Of a DNA stretch of 64,000 nucleotides, positions 43,850 to 52,864 are shown one piece after another. Made by a program: the position numbers and the translations under genes. The notes under the pieces are model-generated. The model ran no database searches. It was not told the origin of the DNA and saw nothing but the letters and a program-made list of their open reading frames with translations. Position 1 is the stretch's first letter, and every line of letters begins with the position of its first letter. Origin of the DNA: Pseudomonadota bacterium (GTDB taxonomy: Bacteria > Pseudomonadota > Gammaproteobacteria > Burkholderiales > Burkholderiaceae_C); contig JAEWIF010000003.1 in NCBI GenBank assembly GCA_023387335.1, positions 124,001 to 188,000 on the forward strand, in the 5' to 3' direction.

Positions 43850-44419
43850 TTAAGCGCCGCCGGTCACTTGCGTCACGGAGACGCTGGTGATCTTGCTGCC
43901 ACCGACCAGGATGTCGCCGTTGGACTGGATCACCACGCTGGTCGTGATGGGTGCGGACGTGGTGCCGTCCAGGGACACGGTGGCTTGCACGGACACCGTG
44001 CCGCCGGTGGCGGCGGCGTTGGCCGTGTTCAGGTCGATCTTGCAGTCGGACACCGTCACGGTGGCGCCCACCACGAGCGGGCTCGGCGCGACGAAGGTCG
44101 ATTGCGTGATCACGAAGATGCACGAGCCGAAATTCAGGTTGCCGGTGGCCGACGCGCCCCCCGACGAGATGCCGAAGGTCGGCTGGGTGCCGGCCGTCAC
44201 GGTCAGCGTGGTGGCAGCGGTGGTGCCCAGGACCGGAATGCCGTTGAGAAAGCTGATCGCCTGGCCGTTCAGCGCCTGCGCCGCGGCGGCGCCCGTCGTC
44301 TTGTTCACGGCGATCGGCGCCGCGTCAGCGGCCACGGTCGTGGTGCTGTCGCCGCCGCCGCCGCAGGCCACGAGGGCCGCGGTCGCCACGCAGGCAAACA
44401 GGTAGTTGAATTTCCGCAT
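43850..44419 (-). CDS. Predicted lipoprotein of unknown function
   Basis: 189 residues from the ATG at 44419, with a GAGGGA ribosome site. Lipobox-like LVAC (Cys19-21 region) followed by Gly-rich 'GGGGDS'. The mature part is Ser/Thr/Val-rich, predicted beta, low in charged residues, with one Cys pair ('SCIFVITQ', 'DCKIDLNT'). No known family recognised. Divergent from the YjbH-like gene across 145 bases; being between the two ends of an EPS locus it may be an outer-membrane or matrix-associated protein. Confidence 0.7.
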   Translation of the reverse strand: MRKFNYLFACVATAALVACGGGGDSTTTVAADAAPIAVNKTTGAAAAQALNGQAISFLNGIPVLGTTAATTLTVTAGTQPTFGISSGGASATGNLNFGSCIFVITQSTFVAPSPLVVGATVTVSDCKIDLNTANAAATGGTVSVQATVSLDGTTSAPITTSVVIQSNGDILVGGSKITSVSVTQVTGGA

Positions 44420-44563
44420 TTCCCTCTTCCTCTCGAGTCTGGGTTGGATTAGCTCAATCGAACGGAAGAGTACATGACTTGTATCCGTCCGTAAATAGCA
44501 TTGGAGGAAGTTGCAAGGCCATAGGTCCGAAAACGAGGCGTGGCGGTAACAATCCCGCCCGCC

Positions 44564-46798
44564 ATGCGCCTGCCCCCCCAGAAGTTGTCCGCCCTCGCGC
44601 TTGGCCTGCTGGCCCTGCCCGCCGCCGCCGTCCAGACCACCATGACCTCCGCCGGGTACACCGGCCTGGGGCTCACGCCCAACGCCCACCTGCTCGGATG
44701 GGGCTACCTCGAAGGCGCCTACGACAACCAGCTGCCCGGCATCGTGGGCAGCGCGCGGCGCGGCGTCGTCGACAACCCCACCGGGCACAACTACGTCCTG
44801 GGTTTCGGCCTGCTGCCCAACCTGGAGATCAGCGGCCGCCTCGCCACCAACTCGCTGCAGGACAGCTGCATAGGCGCGCCCGGCTGCGGCGTGCGCGACC
44901 TGTCCGCCGCCGGCAAGGTGGCAATCGGCCTGGACGCCGCAAACCGCTGGCGCATCGCCGCCGGCGCCACCGACATCGGCGGCGCCGTCACGTACTTCCG
45001 CACGTACTACGGCGTGCTCACGTACAACGACGGGCCATTCGAGGCGAGCGGTGGACTGGCAAGACGCAGTGGCCCCGGAAGGAATGGCTCCCGCTCACCG
45101 CTCGACGGCCCCTTCGCCGCCGCCGCCTTGCAGCCGATTCCGTTGGTACGAGGCCACATCGAATACGCCGACGGCAACGCCTGGGCGGGCGTGCGGGTCT
45201 TCGCGCCCGCGAACTGGCTGCCCGAAGGCTGGTCACTCTCGGCCGGCGCCAACGCGCGCCTGAACGACAACAACCTGACCGAGCGGACCTGGTATTCCGC
45301 TTCGCTCTCGATCCCGCTCTACAAGGCGCCGTCGATGCCGGGACGCAAGGAAGCGCCCTTGCCCGCCCTGCAACCGGGCCAGCAGCCGCTGCCTGCGTAC
45401 GAGGCACGCATCCCCGCGCCGCCGCCCGCACCGGCCCCTGAGCCCGCAACGCCGCAAGCCGCAGCGCCCGCACCCGCGCCCCGCCCCATCCAACCCGCCA
45501 CCGACACCCAGCTCCATGCCCTGGCCGACGCCCTCGAAGCCAAGGGCCTGGACGACATCTGGATCGGCCGCATGGACGACGGCACCGTGGCCATCCGCGC
45601 CAACAACGCCGCCTACGCCTGGAACTCCGCCGACGCGCTGGGCGCGGCCCTCGGTGCGGTTGCCCGCAGCCTGAGCGAAACCCGCAGCGGCTATCGCCTG
45701 ATCCTCACCGAGCGCCAGGTGCCGCTGGTTGCCGTCACCGGCCAGGCCGACTGCCTGCGCGAGTGGATTGAAACGCCCGCCAACACCTGCACCGCCGGCC
45801 AGCTGTCCACCCCCGGCACGCTGCCGCTGGAGCCGCTGCACGACGGCGCCCGCTGGGTGGTGCAGAAGCAAAAGCCCGCTTGGCAGACCGTGCGCGTGCG
45901 CGTCAGCCCGGTGCTGCGCACGACCGTGGGTACCGAAGTCGGCGCCTTCGACTACGCCGTCGGCGCCAACGTGGCCGCGCAGCTGCCGCTGTGGGCCGGC
46001 GCGAGCGTCGACGCCGGCGTCAACCTGCCGATCGCCGAGTCCGACGACTTCGAGCGCGGCCGCGTGTTCTTCAACCGCCGCATCGCCTCGGGACTGGAAC
46101 GCCTGTCGTTCACGCAGACCCTGCGCGTACCGCTCGAGCGGGTGATGTCGCCCGGCCAGGGCCTGCGCTGGAACCCCAGTGCCCTCACCGCCCAGGCCAC
46201 CGTCGGCCGCATCGGCAGCTACTACGACGGCGCGCTGGGCGAGCTGCGCTGGGAGCCGGGCGAAGGCCGGCACCGTTTCTCGGCGCAGGCAGGCGCCTTC
46301 CGCAACAACGAATTCGAAGGCGGCCGCGGTCCGCTGGGTTCGCTGCGGCGCGCCAACCCGCTGCTGGCCAGCTACCGCTACAGCGTGATGGCCACGCGCA
46401 CCGACCTCGAGGCCACCGCCGGCCAGTTCCTGCACAACGACCGCGGCCTGCAGTTCGGCCTGAAGCAGTGGTTCGCCGACACCTCGGTCAGCGTGTATTA
46501 CCGGCGCTCGGCCTTCGAAGGCCAGCGCACGCGCCAGGTGGCCGGCATCACGCTATCGCTGCCGATCGGCCCGCGGCGCGACTGGAACCCCGTGCCGCAC
46601 GTGCAGGTGGGCGGCACGCCGCGCTTCTCGCACAGCGTGGAAACGACGGTGCGTGAACCGAGTGGCGGCAACCCGCAAGCCTTCGGCACCGGCCTGCGTC
46701 CGCCGGTGGCCGGGCTGAACGACACCTTCAACTCCGACCGATCCGGACTGGCGTACTTCGAGGACAACACCCGCCGTATCCGCGACGCCGCGCGGTAA
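44564..46798 (+). CDS. YjbH-like exopolysaccharide outer-membrane protein
   Basis: 744 residues from the ATG at 44564 (a GTG at 44540 adds eight). Signal peptide 'LSALALGLLALPAAA'. The N-terminal part ('SAGYTGLGLTPNAHLLGWG') is the YjbH pattern; a Pro/Ala linker (about 275-325) leads to a domain with two Cys, then a long C-terminal beta-barrel-like half ('YYDGALGELRWEPGEG', 'NDRGLQFGLKQWFADTSVSV'). YjbH-family proteins serve EPS production at the outer membrane. Located directly before wza, separated by a 132-base regulatory gap. Confidence 0.8.
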   Translation: MRLPPQKLSALALGLLALPAAAVQTTMTSAGYTGLGLTPNAHLLGWGYLEGAYDNQLPGIVGSARRGVVDNPTGHNYVLGFGLLPNLEISGRLATNSLQDSCIGAPGCGVRDLSAAGKVAIGLDAANRWRIAAGATDIGGAVTYFRTYYGVLTYNDGPFEASGGLARRSGPGRNGSRSPLDGPFAAAALQPIPLVRGHIEYADGNAWAGVRVFAPANWLPEGWSLSAGANARLNDNNLTERTWYSASLSIPLYKAPSMPGRKEAPLPALQPGQQPLPAYEARIPAPPPAPAPEPATPQAAAPAPAPRPIQPATDTQLHALADALEAKGLDDIWIGRMDDGTVAIRANNAAYAWNSADALGAALGAVARSLSETRSGYRLILTERQVPLVAVTGQADCLREWIETPANTCTAGQLSTPGTLPLEPLHDGARWVVQKQKPAWQTVRVRVSPVLRTTVGTEVGAFDYAVGANVAAQLPLWAGASVDAGVNLPIAESDDFERGRVFFNRRIASGLERLSFTQTLRVPLERVMSPGQGLRWNPSALTAQATVGRIGSYYDGALGELRWEPGEGRHRFSAQAGAFRNNEFEGGRGPLGSLRRANPLLASYRYSVMATRTDLEATAGQFLHNDRGLQFGLKQWFADTSVSVYYRRSAFEGQRTRQVAGITLSLPIGPRRDWNPVPHVQVGGTPRFSHSVETTVREPSGGNPQAFGTGLRPPVAGLNDTFNSDRSGLAYFEDNTRRIRDAAR

Positions 46799-46831
46799 GC
46801 ACGCCACACGCGCGTGTGACAAGGCTCCGAA

Positions 46832-46852
46832 GTTACAAAACTCCCCTGTAAC
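46832..46852. promoter_or_regulatory. Inverted repeat GTTACA-N9-TGTAAC upstream of wza
   Basis: GTTACA (46832-46837) and TGTAAC (46847-46852) with a 9-base spacer lie 79 bases before the wza ATG. This could be an operator for a dimeric EPS regulator or a weak terminator of the YjbH gene; there is no T-tract. A related shorter repeat, TACA-N5-TGTA, lies upstream of the YjbH-like gene near 44473. Confidence 0.4.
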
Positions 46853-46930
46853 GGTGATGCCTGAGGCTCAACGATGAGCTAAAGTCATACGCAATTCGTA
46901 ACAAATAGAACTCTCAAGGACCCCGGACCC

Positions 46931-48097
46931 ATGCACAGAGGTGCTATCGCCGCCGCCCTTCCGCGCGCGGCGTTTCTTCTCTTGGCGGCCGCCCTGCTCC
47001 ACGGCTGCGCCGTGGTGACGGCGCCGGGCTTCGACTACGCCGATCCCAAGACCCGCACCAGCGTCACCCTGGGCCAGTACGTTCCCGGCGACGTGAACAA
47101 CCCGCCGCAAGGCGTGGTGGTGCCCATCACGCCGCAGCTGGTGCAGGCGCAGCAGCGGGCGCGTCCGCGTGAAGTGGCGGCCGAAGTGCGGCAGCTGTTC
47201 AAGGCCCCCGGCCCGTACACCATCGGCCCGAGCGACGTCATCAGCATCGTGGTGTACGACCACCCCGAGCTGCTGCCCAACGCCGGCGCGGTCATCAGCC
47301 AGCAGGCCGACCCCACCGGCATCAGCGCCGCGCCCGGCTTCATCGTGGGCGCGGACGGCCAGGTGGCGTTCCCCTTCATCGGCCGCGTGCGCGTGCAGGG
47401 CCTCACCGAGATCGAGGCGTCGGAGCTGGTCCGCGACCGCATCGCGCGATTCATCAAGGACCCGCAGGTCTCGGTGCGCATCAACTCCTTCCGCAGCCGC
47501 CGCGCCTATGTCGACGGCGAAGTGCGCACGCCCGGTACGCAGATCTTCACGGACGTGCCGATGACGCTGCCCGAGGCGATCAACCGCGCGGGCGGCATCA
47601 CGGCCGTGGGCGACCGCTCGTCCGTGCTGCTGACGCGCGCCAACCAGACCACGGTGGTCAACCTGATGCAGCTGCAGGAGCTGGGCATCAACCCCAACCA
47701 GATCCTGCTGGAGAGCGGCGACCTGGTCACGGTGCGCAGCCGCGACGAGAGCAAGGTGTTCGTGGCCGGCGAGATCGCCCGCCCCTCTGCGCTGCAGATG
47801 CGCAATGGCCGCCTGAGCCTGAACGAGGCGCTGGGCGAAGCCGGCGGCCCGAACCTGAACACGGCCAACACCAGCCAGATCTACGTGATCCGCAACACGT
47901 CGCAGGCCGGCGCGCCGGCGATCTTCCACCTGAACGCATCCGCGCCGGCGGCGCTGGCGCTGGCGGAGACGTTTGCGCTGCAGGCGCGAGACGTGGTCTA
48001 CATCGATCCGGTGCCGCTGGTGAATTGGAACCGCATCGTTTCGCTCATCCTGCCCTCGGCCAGCGTGCTGAGCCAAGGCTCGTCTCCGTTCCGATGA
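46931..48097 (+). CDS. wza: Polysaccharide export outer-membrane lipoprotein (Wza-like)
   Basis: 388 residues. Lipobox 'LLHGCAVV' near Cys26. Poly_export domain: 'GPYTIGPSDVISIVVYDHPE', then 'GFIVGADGQVAFPFIGRVRV' and two SLBB domains ('AYVDGEVRTPGTQIF', 'VFVAGEIARPSALQM'). Forms the octameric export channel. Its stop overlaps wzb (ATGA). Order wza-wzb-wzc is conserved in group 1 capsule/colanic acid loci. Confidence 0.92.
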   Translation: MHRGAIAAALPRAAFLLLAAALLHGCAVVTAPGFDYADPKTRTSVTLGQYVPGDVNNPPQGVVVPITPQLVQAQQRARPREVAAEVRQLFKAPGPYTIGPSDVISIVVYDHPELLPNAGAVISQQADPTGISAAPGFIVGADGQVAFPFIGRVRVQGLTEIEASELVRDRIARFIKDPQVSVRINSFRSRRAYVDGEVRTPGTQIFTDVPMTLPEAINRAGGITAVGDRSSVLLTRANQTTVVNLMQLQELGINPNQILLESGDLVTVRSRDESKVFVAGEIARPSALQMRNGRLSLNEALGEAGGPNLNTANTSQIYVIRNTSQAGAPAIFHLNASAPAALALAETFALQARDVVYIDPVPLVNWNRIVSLILPSASVLSQGSSPFR

Positions 48098-48525
48098 ACA
48101 GCATCCTGGTGATCTGCGAAGGCAACATCTGCCGCAGCCCTATGGCGCAGGGCCTGCTGGCCGCCGCGCTGCCGAACGCGAAGGTGCACTCCGCGGGCCT
48201 GGGCGCGCTGGTCGGCATGCCCGCGGACGACACCGCGATCCGCCTGATGAAGGCGCGCGGCATCGACATCACAGGGCATCGCGCGCAGCAGGTGAATCGC
48301 GCGCTGTGCACGCAGGCCGACCTCGTGCTGGTGATGGACACCGACCAGAAGCAGCGACTGGAAGACATGTACCCGCAAGCGCGCGGCCGCGTGTTTCGCC
48401 TCGGCGAACACGGCAAGCGCGACATCCCTGATCCGTATCGGCAGCCTGAGAAGGCTTTTCGCGATGCCCTCGCCTTAATCGATGAAGGTGTGCGCGAGTG
48501 GCTGCAGCGCATCCAACGACTTTGA
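48094..48525 (+). CDS. wzb: Low-molecular-weight protein-tyrosine phosphatase (Wzb-like)
   Basis: 143 residues from the ATG at 48094. The phosphatase P-loop is 'VICEGNICRSPMAQGLL' (C-x5-R-S) and the general acid Asp is in 'DIPDPYRQ'. Dephosphorylates the Wzc tyrosine-rich tail, cycling the polymerisation complex. Between wza and wzc, with a four-base overlap on the wza side and 20 bases before wzc. Confidence 0.92.
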   Translation: MNSILVICEGNICRSPMAQGLLAAALPNAKVHSAGLGALVGMPADDTAIRLMKARGIDITGHRAQQVNRALCTQADLVLVMDTDQKQRLEDMYPQARGRVFRLGEHGKRDIPDPYRQPEKAFRDALALIDEGVREWLQRIQRL

Positions 48526-48545
48526 CCAATCAATACAGGTCCCCA

Positions 48546-50813
48546 ATGAACGCTCCGCATCCGCTGCATGCCTTGAGCCAACCCCAACTGCCCACCCGGC
48601 CGGGCCAGGATGGGGACGAGATTAACCTGATCGAGTATTGGGACATCATCGTCGACAACCGGTGGTTAGTGGCTGCCATGACCGCGTTCGCGGTGGCGTT
48701 GGGCGGTGCTTATGCCCTCCTTGCGAAGCCGGTGTACGAATCGAATCTGCTGATCCAGGTTGAGGATTCCGCTGGATCGGCCAAGAGTTTCCTAGGCGAA
48801 GCGGCAAGCCTTTTTGACGTGAAGACGCCAGCGACTGCTGAGATCGAGATCATCCGCTCGCGCATGGTGATCGGCCAAGCGGTAGATAGCACCTTGCTTT
48901 ACATCGATGCGAAGCCTCTGTACATGCCGATCGTGGGCAATTGGCTGTCGCGACGCGCGAATGGGTTATCAACACCAATCAATGGCTGGGTGACCGGTAA
49001 TGAAGCGATCAAGGTCACCGGGTTCGACGTGCCGCGCGAGCTCGAAGGTTCACGATTCCGCCTGACAGCCGCCGAGGGAGGGCGCTATACCCTGGCCCAC
49101 CCGGAACTCGACGTAGAACTCACGGGCGCGGTCGGCACACTGCTGACGAAATCCACACCGGGTGGCACGCTTTCCTTGCAAGTGACGAAGCTCGAGGCTA
49201 ACCCAGGCGCGGCGTTTGAGATCACACGTCATTCGCGCCTAAAGGTCGTAGAAGACCTGCAGCAGAACCTAAAGCTCGCCGAAAAAGGACGCCAGTCCGG
49301 CGTGATCGATGCAACGCTGCAGGACACGGACCGCTCGAAGCTGACGACTATCCTGAATGAGATCGGCCAGCAATACGTTCGCCAAAACGTGGAGCGCAAG
49401 GCGGCGGAGGCTCAGAAAACGTTGGCCTTCCTGGACGTCCAACTCCCCCAGTTCAAAAAGCAACTCGACCAGTCTGAAGAGGCATACAACCGATACCGCA
49501 ACCAGAAGGGAACGGTAGCCCTCGATGAAGAGGCCAAGCTGGTCTTGTCGCAGAGCGTGGATCTGCAAGCCAAGCTGATGGAGGCACAGCAGCGGCGCCG
49601 TGAGATGGTGGCCCGCTTCACCAACGAGCACCCGACTGTCAAGACGCTCGACGCACAGATTGACGCCTGGAACCGCGAGATCGGATCGCTCAACGCTCGT
49701 ATTAAGACGTTGCCCTCCGTGCAACAGGATGCCGTCCGCCTCGAGCGGGACGTGCGGGTGAACAATGACCTGTATCAGCAATTGCGCAACAACGCCCTGC
49801 AACTTCAGCTCATTCGCGAAGGCAAGATCGGCAATGTTCGCCTGATCGACTCCGCTGCGGCACCCGAAGAACCAGTGCGCCCCAAAAAGCTGGTGGCTCT
49901 GGCCATAGCCGCCTTGCTGGGCCTAGTCGGTGGCGTGCTAATGGCGGTGGGACGAGCCTCGTTCTTGCGCGGCGTGCGCAGCCCACAAGAGATCGAATCC
50001 GAAACCGGACTCAGCGTTTACAGCACGGTGCCGCTGAGTGAGGCCCAAGAGCAAATGGCAAAGCGCGTTGCGGACAAGATGCCTGGTCTGCACGTGCTGT
50101 CGCAGGCCGCGCCACAGGATGTGGCCGTCGAGGCACTGCGCAGCCTACGTACCGCACTGCAGTTCGCGATGCTCGAATCCACAAACAACCGTGTGCTCAT
50201 CACAGGTGGGACGCCTGGCGTAGGCAAGAGCTTTGTTTCGGTCAATTTCTCTGCCGTCATGGCCACTGCCGGAAAGCGGGTGCTGCTGATTGACGCAGAT
50301 CTGCGCAAGGGGCACCTGAACCAGTACTTTGGCATCAGCCGTGCGCACGGTCTGTCGGAGCTGGTGACTGGACAAATTGATGAGCAAGGGGCGATCCGGC
50401 ATGCCATAGTTGCAAATCTGGATTTCATGCCCACCGGGATGCTGCCGCCCAATCCGGCGGAGTTGGTGGGAAGTAGTGCCTTTGCCAGCTTGCTTGAGAG
50501 GCTCTCGGCTAAGTACGACCTAGTCGTCATCGACAGTGCGCCAGTGCTCGTAGCCGCAGACACACTCTCTATCGCATCGCAAGTTGGCACCTTGCTATTG
50601 GTGGCACGCGCAGAGCAGACCACGCTTGGCGACTTGCACGAGAGCGCGCGTCGGCTGGCACATTCAGGGAAGGCAGCCAACGGCGTGCTATTTAACGCGC
50701 TCGACCTCACCCGTCGCCATTACGGCAAGTACGGCTACAAGTACGGTGGCTACAACTACGGGGGTTACGGCTACAAGCACAAGGAATACGCGTATAACCG
50801 CGACGCGACCTAG
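48546..50813 (+). CDS. wzc: Tyrosine autokinase / chain-length regulator (Wzc-like)
   Basis: 755 residues from the ATG at 48546. N-terminal Wzz domain with two membrane helices (about 35-60 and 440-460) around a coiled-coil periplasmic region. Cytoplasmic BY-kinase: Walker A 'GGTPGVGKS', Walker A' 'VLLIDADLRKG', Walker B 'YDLVVIDSAP'. The C-terminus is a cluster of ten tyrosines in ~30 residues separated by Gly/Lys, the autophosphorylation tail. Sets polymer length and couples to export. Codon use is less GC-biased than in wza/wzb, marking the transition into the lower-GC region. Confidence 0.92.
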   Translation: MNAPHPLHALSQPQLPTRPGQDGDEINLIEYWDIIVDNRWLVAAMTAFAVALGGAYALLAKPVYESNLLIQVEDSAGSAKSFLGEAASLFDVKTPATAEIEIIRSRMVIGQAVDSTLLYIDAKPLYMPIVGNWLSRRANGLSTPINGWVTGNEAIKVTGFDVPRELEGSRFRLTAAEGGRYTLAHPELDVELTGAVGTLLTKSTPGGTLSLQVTKLEANPGAAFEITRHSRLKVVEDLQQNLKLAEKGRQSGVIDATLQDTDRSKLTTILNEIGQQYVRQNVERKAAEAQKTLAFLDVQLPQFKKQLDQSEEAYNRYRNQKGTVALDEEAKLVLSQSVDLQAKLMEAQQRRREMVARFTNEHPTVKTLDAQIDAWNREIGSLNARIKTLPSVQQDAVRLERDVRVNNDLYQQLRNNALQLQLIREGKIGNVRLIDSAAAPEEPVRPKKLVALAIAALLGLVGGVLMAVGRASFLRGVRSPQEIESETGLSVYSTVPLSEAQEQMAKRVADKMPGLHVLSQAAPQDVAVEALRSLRTALQFAMLESTNNRVLITGGTPGVGKSFVSVNFSAVMATAGKRVLLIDADLRKGHLNQYFGISRAHGLSELVTGQIDEQGAIRHAIVANLDFMPTGMLPPNPAELVGSSAFASLLERLSAKYDLVVIDSAPVLVAADTLSIASQVGTLLLVARAEQTTLGDLHESARRLAHSGKAANGVLFNALDLTRRHYGKYGYKYGGYNYGGYGYKHKEYAYNRDAT

Positions 50814-50971
50814 AGCCTCTTCGGCGGATCACTGCAGTGGATGGCACTGGCAGCGGCGCCACGTAAGCGCGCGTGCGTAGCCGGAACTTGCCGTGTTCTT
50901 TCGGCGGCCGTTCGACCGTGAGTTCGCCCAGCGCCGAGGTAGTGCCCTGATTACTCTGGTGACCGTTCGGC

Positions 50972-51491
50972 CTAGCGCAGTTCGCCCCCCGGACATTCGC
51001 GAGTGGAACACCGGCAGCGACAAGGCTGCGGAGGCGGCCGGCAAGGTGGTAGCGATCGCCGAGCAGGTGACGGGTCGGGCCGACCCGAGGCAATCGAAGC
51101 GCTGAAGGCTGACCCGGCGCTAGTCCTGCAGTTCCGCCAGTCCGGCGTGGCCCACGAGGCCGACCTCGACAAGGCTTACCTCGCCGACCGTCAGGAGGCG
51201 CGTGAGCGGGACGTCGAACTGGCGCAGCCCGGGCGGCCGAACACGCGGGCGAACTGGATGGGTGGTGTTCATGGCCGCGGTCGGCACCGTGTGGCTTAGT
51301 CGCGATGGGCGTCTTGGGGCTACCTAAAAGCCGAGTACGCCGACGGCTTCAACGATTGTGTTCCGCGCACCGCTTGCCCAACTGTCCACCGGGAAGCCTA
51401 TTTCAGCCCCTGCCTGCGGGTTGCCTTCCAGTTCGAGTTCGGCTCTAGCCGCGGCAGTCGGGAGCGGACGACGCGCTTGCGGCGGCCGTGA
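50972..51491 (+). pseudogene. Decayed phage holin-like gene (3TM/GTA-type), frameshifted
   Basis: No frame is open, but three frames joined give a coherent protein. 'LAQFAP' (50972-50989, frame 2); 'DIREWNTGSDKAAEAAGKVV' continuing to 'GRADP' (50992-51084, frame 1); 'EAIEALKADPALVLQFRQSG' to 'NTRANWM' (51087-51260, frame 3); membrane segment 'WVVFMAAVGTVWL' (51259-51297, frame 1); and 'FQFEFGSSRGSRE' (to 51491, frame 3). From memory of the family this resembles phage/GTA 3-TM holins (PF11351-like). At least three frameshifts, so it is dead. It lies in the 690-base gap between wzc and the polymerase gene; nothing else was seen there. Confidence 0.6.
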
Positions 51492-51502
51492 AGGGCAGAT
51501 AG

Positions 51503-52855
51503 CTATCGCAACATCGGCTGCGCCGGAAAGTGCCCAGCGGCGGATCGGTGCATTAGGTCAGTCGCTCGATCTTGCTCTTGCTGCATCCGCCTGGTGACCA
51601 CCAATATGCCGAGTGCGAGACCGCCCACCAGGGCTGAATACCGGAGAGCAAACGGGTTGCTCCCGATCGTCGAGGCCAGCGTGGCCACGAGGAAAAGCGT
51701 GGCCTTTGCTTGCACCTCGAAGCTCCAAGGATCCCGGCGCTGACGCAAGAGGTGCCGAGCGTGGGCTGTTCCCGTGTACGTCGCGTACAGCAGGAGCAGC
51801 GGCAGCGCAGTGCCAAAGAGGACGCCGCCGGAGAATAGGCTACTTGTCCAGAAACTATGTCCGAACTCAAACCGTTCGCGGTCAACGGTCTCCAGCCGCC
51901 ACTCCTGGGTGGCCAGCATTGCGTCCCAGAAATCCTTGGACCATGTGTAATTCGCCCCGTAGCTTTGGCCTACGAGCATGCTGGTGACGGAACTTGACCA
52001 GCGATCAAGCTGCTCTTTCATCTCCGCCAAGCGCGATAGCGTCGTTGCATCTGCGCCGCTGCGCTCGATCGTAGAGGTGCGCACTTCCCAGCGCCCGGCC
52101 ACCTCAGGTGCGACCAATGTGGTCGCTTGATACGCGACGAAGCCGACAAACAGTGCCGGGATGACCATTCGGATAGCGCGGCGGATGAATCCCCCGAGCC
52201 TAGGGGTCGTCAGCCACAAGGTCGCAGCGAAGACGATGAAGAGGGCTAACAATGCGCTGCGGGTCACGCTGATCAGCTGAAGGCCAACGCACGCGGCGAG
52301 CAGCAGTTGGCTCATTCGCTTCCGTCTTCCGGTCACGAAAATGTTGTGAAGCAGGATGGCTTCAAAGAAGATCAGGACCGGAGAGAGGATCTGGTAACGG
52401 ACATCACTCGTGTCCGCCCCGCTAAGAAGAAAGCCGGCGGGGACAGAAAACGCGGTGCTGACCGCGCATCCGATCGTGATCAGGCGTGAAAGCATCTCGT
52501 ACCGCCCCCGATTGCACATCGAGACGCTGACGAGGTAGGCTGCCCAAAACAGCACAAACGGTAGGATCACTCGAGCGTACTGGTCCGCCGGCGGGCGGTT
52601 GACCAGAAAAGAAAGCACGCTCCCGCCCAGCACAATGAACATGCAGAGCGAACAAGCTCCCCAGAACATGCCGCGGGGGCGCGGCATGCGGCGGCTGACC
52701 ACGTAGAGCGCGAAGCCGAAAAACGTCAGGCCGACGAGAAGGTACTGCCAGACTGAGCCGCCGACCTCGTTGCTCTTGAAGTCGAGCGACAGCGGCAGGA
52801 TAAAGAACGCGGGTACGAGCGGAACGGCCCGAAGTTGATCGCGAGCGGAACGCAT
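51503..52855 (-). CDS. wzy: O-antigen/EPS polymerase-like membrane protein (Wzy candidate)
   Basis: 450 residues, about ten to twelve membrane helices with a larger extracytoplasmic loop in the second half ('RWEVRTSTIERSGADATTLS', 'GQSYGANYTWSKDFWDAML'), as in Wzy polymerases and O-antigen ligases. Sequence conservation in this family is low, so the call rests on topology and context. It would polymerise repeat units delivered by the flippase. Last gene of the minus-strand cassette; its 3' end abuts the holin remnant. Confidence 0.7.
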   Translation of the reverse strand: MRSARDQLRAVPLVPAFFILPLSLDFKSNEVGGSVWQYLLVGLTFFGFALYVVSRRMPRPRGMFWGACSLCMFIVLGGSVLSFLVNRPPADQYARVILPFVLFWAAYLVSVSMCNRGRYEMLSRLITIGCAVSTAFSVPAGFLLSGADTSDVRYQILSPVLIFFEAILLHNIFVTGRRKRMSQLLLAACVGLQLISVTRSALLALFIVFAATLWLTTPRLGGFIRRAIRMVIPALFVGFVAYQATTLVAPEVAGRWEVRTSTIERSGADATTLSRLAEMKEQLDRWSSSVTSMLVGQSYGANYTWSKDFWDAMLATQEWRLETVDRERFEFGHSFWTSSLFSGGVLFGTALPLLLLYATYTGTAHARHLLRQRRDPWSFEVQAKATLFLVATLASTIGSNPFALRYSALVGGLALGILVVTRRMQQEQDRATDLMHRSAAGHFPAQPMLR

Positions 52856-52864
52856 GGTACGGCC

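Noticed and set aside
48701..50812. Tyr-rich tail of Wzc as a repeat or low-complexity artefact
   Set aside because: A Gly/Lys/Tyr tail is the normal phosphorylation target of BY-kinases and matches the presence of wzb.
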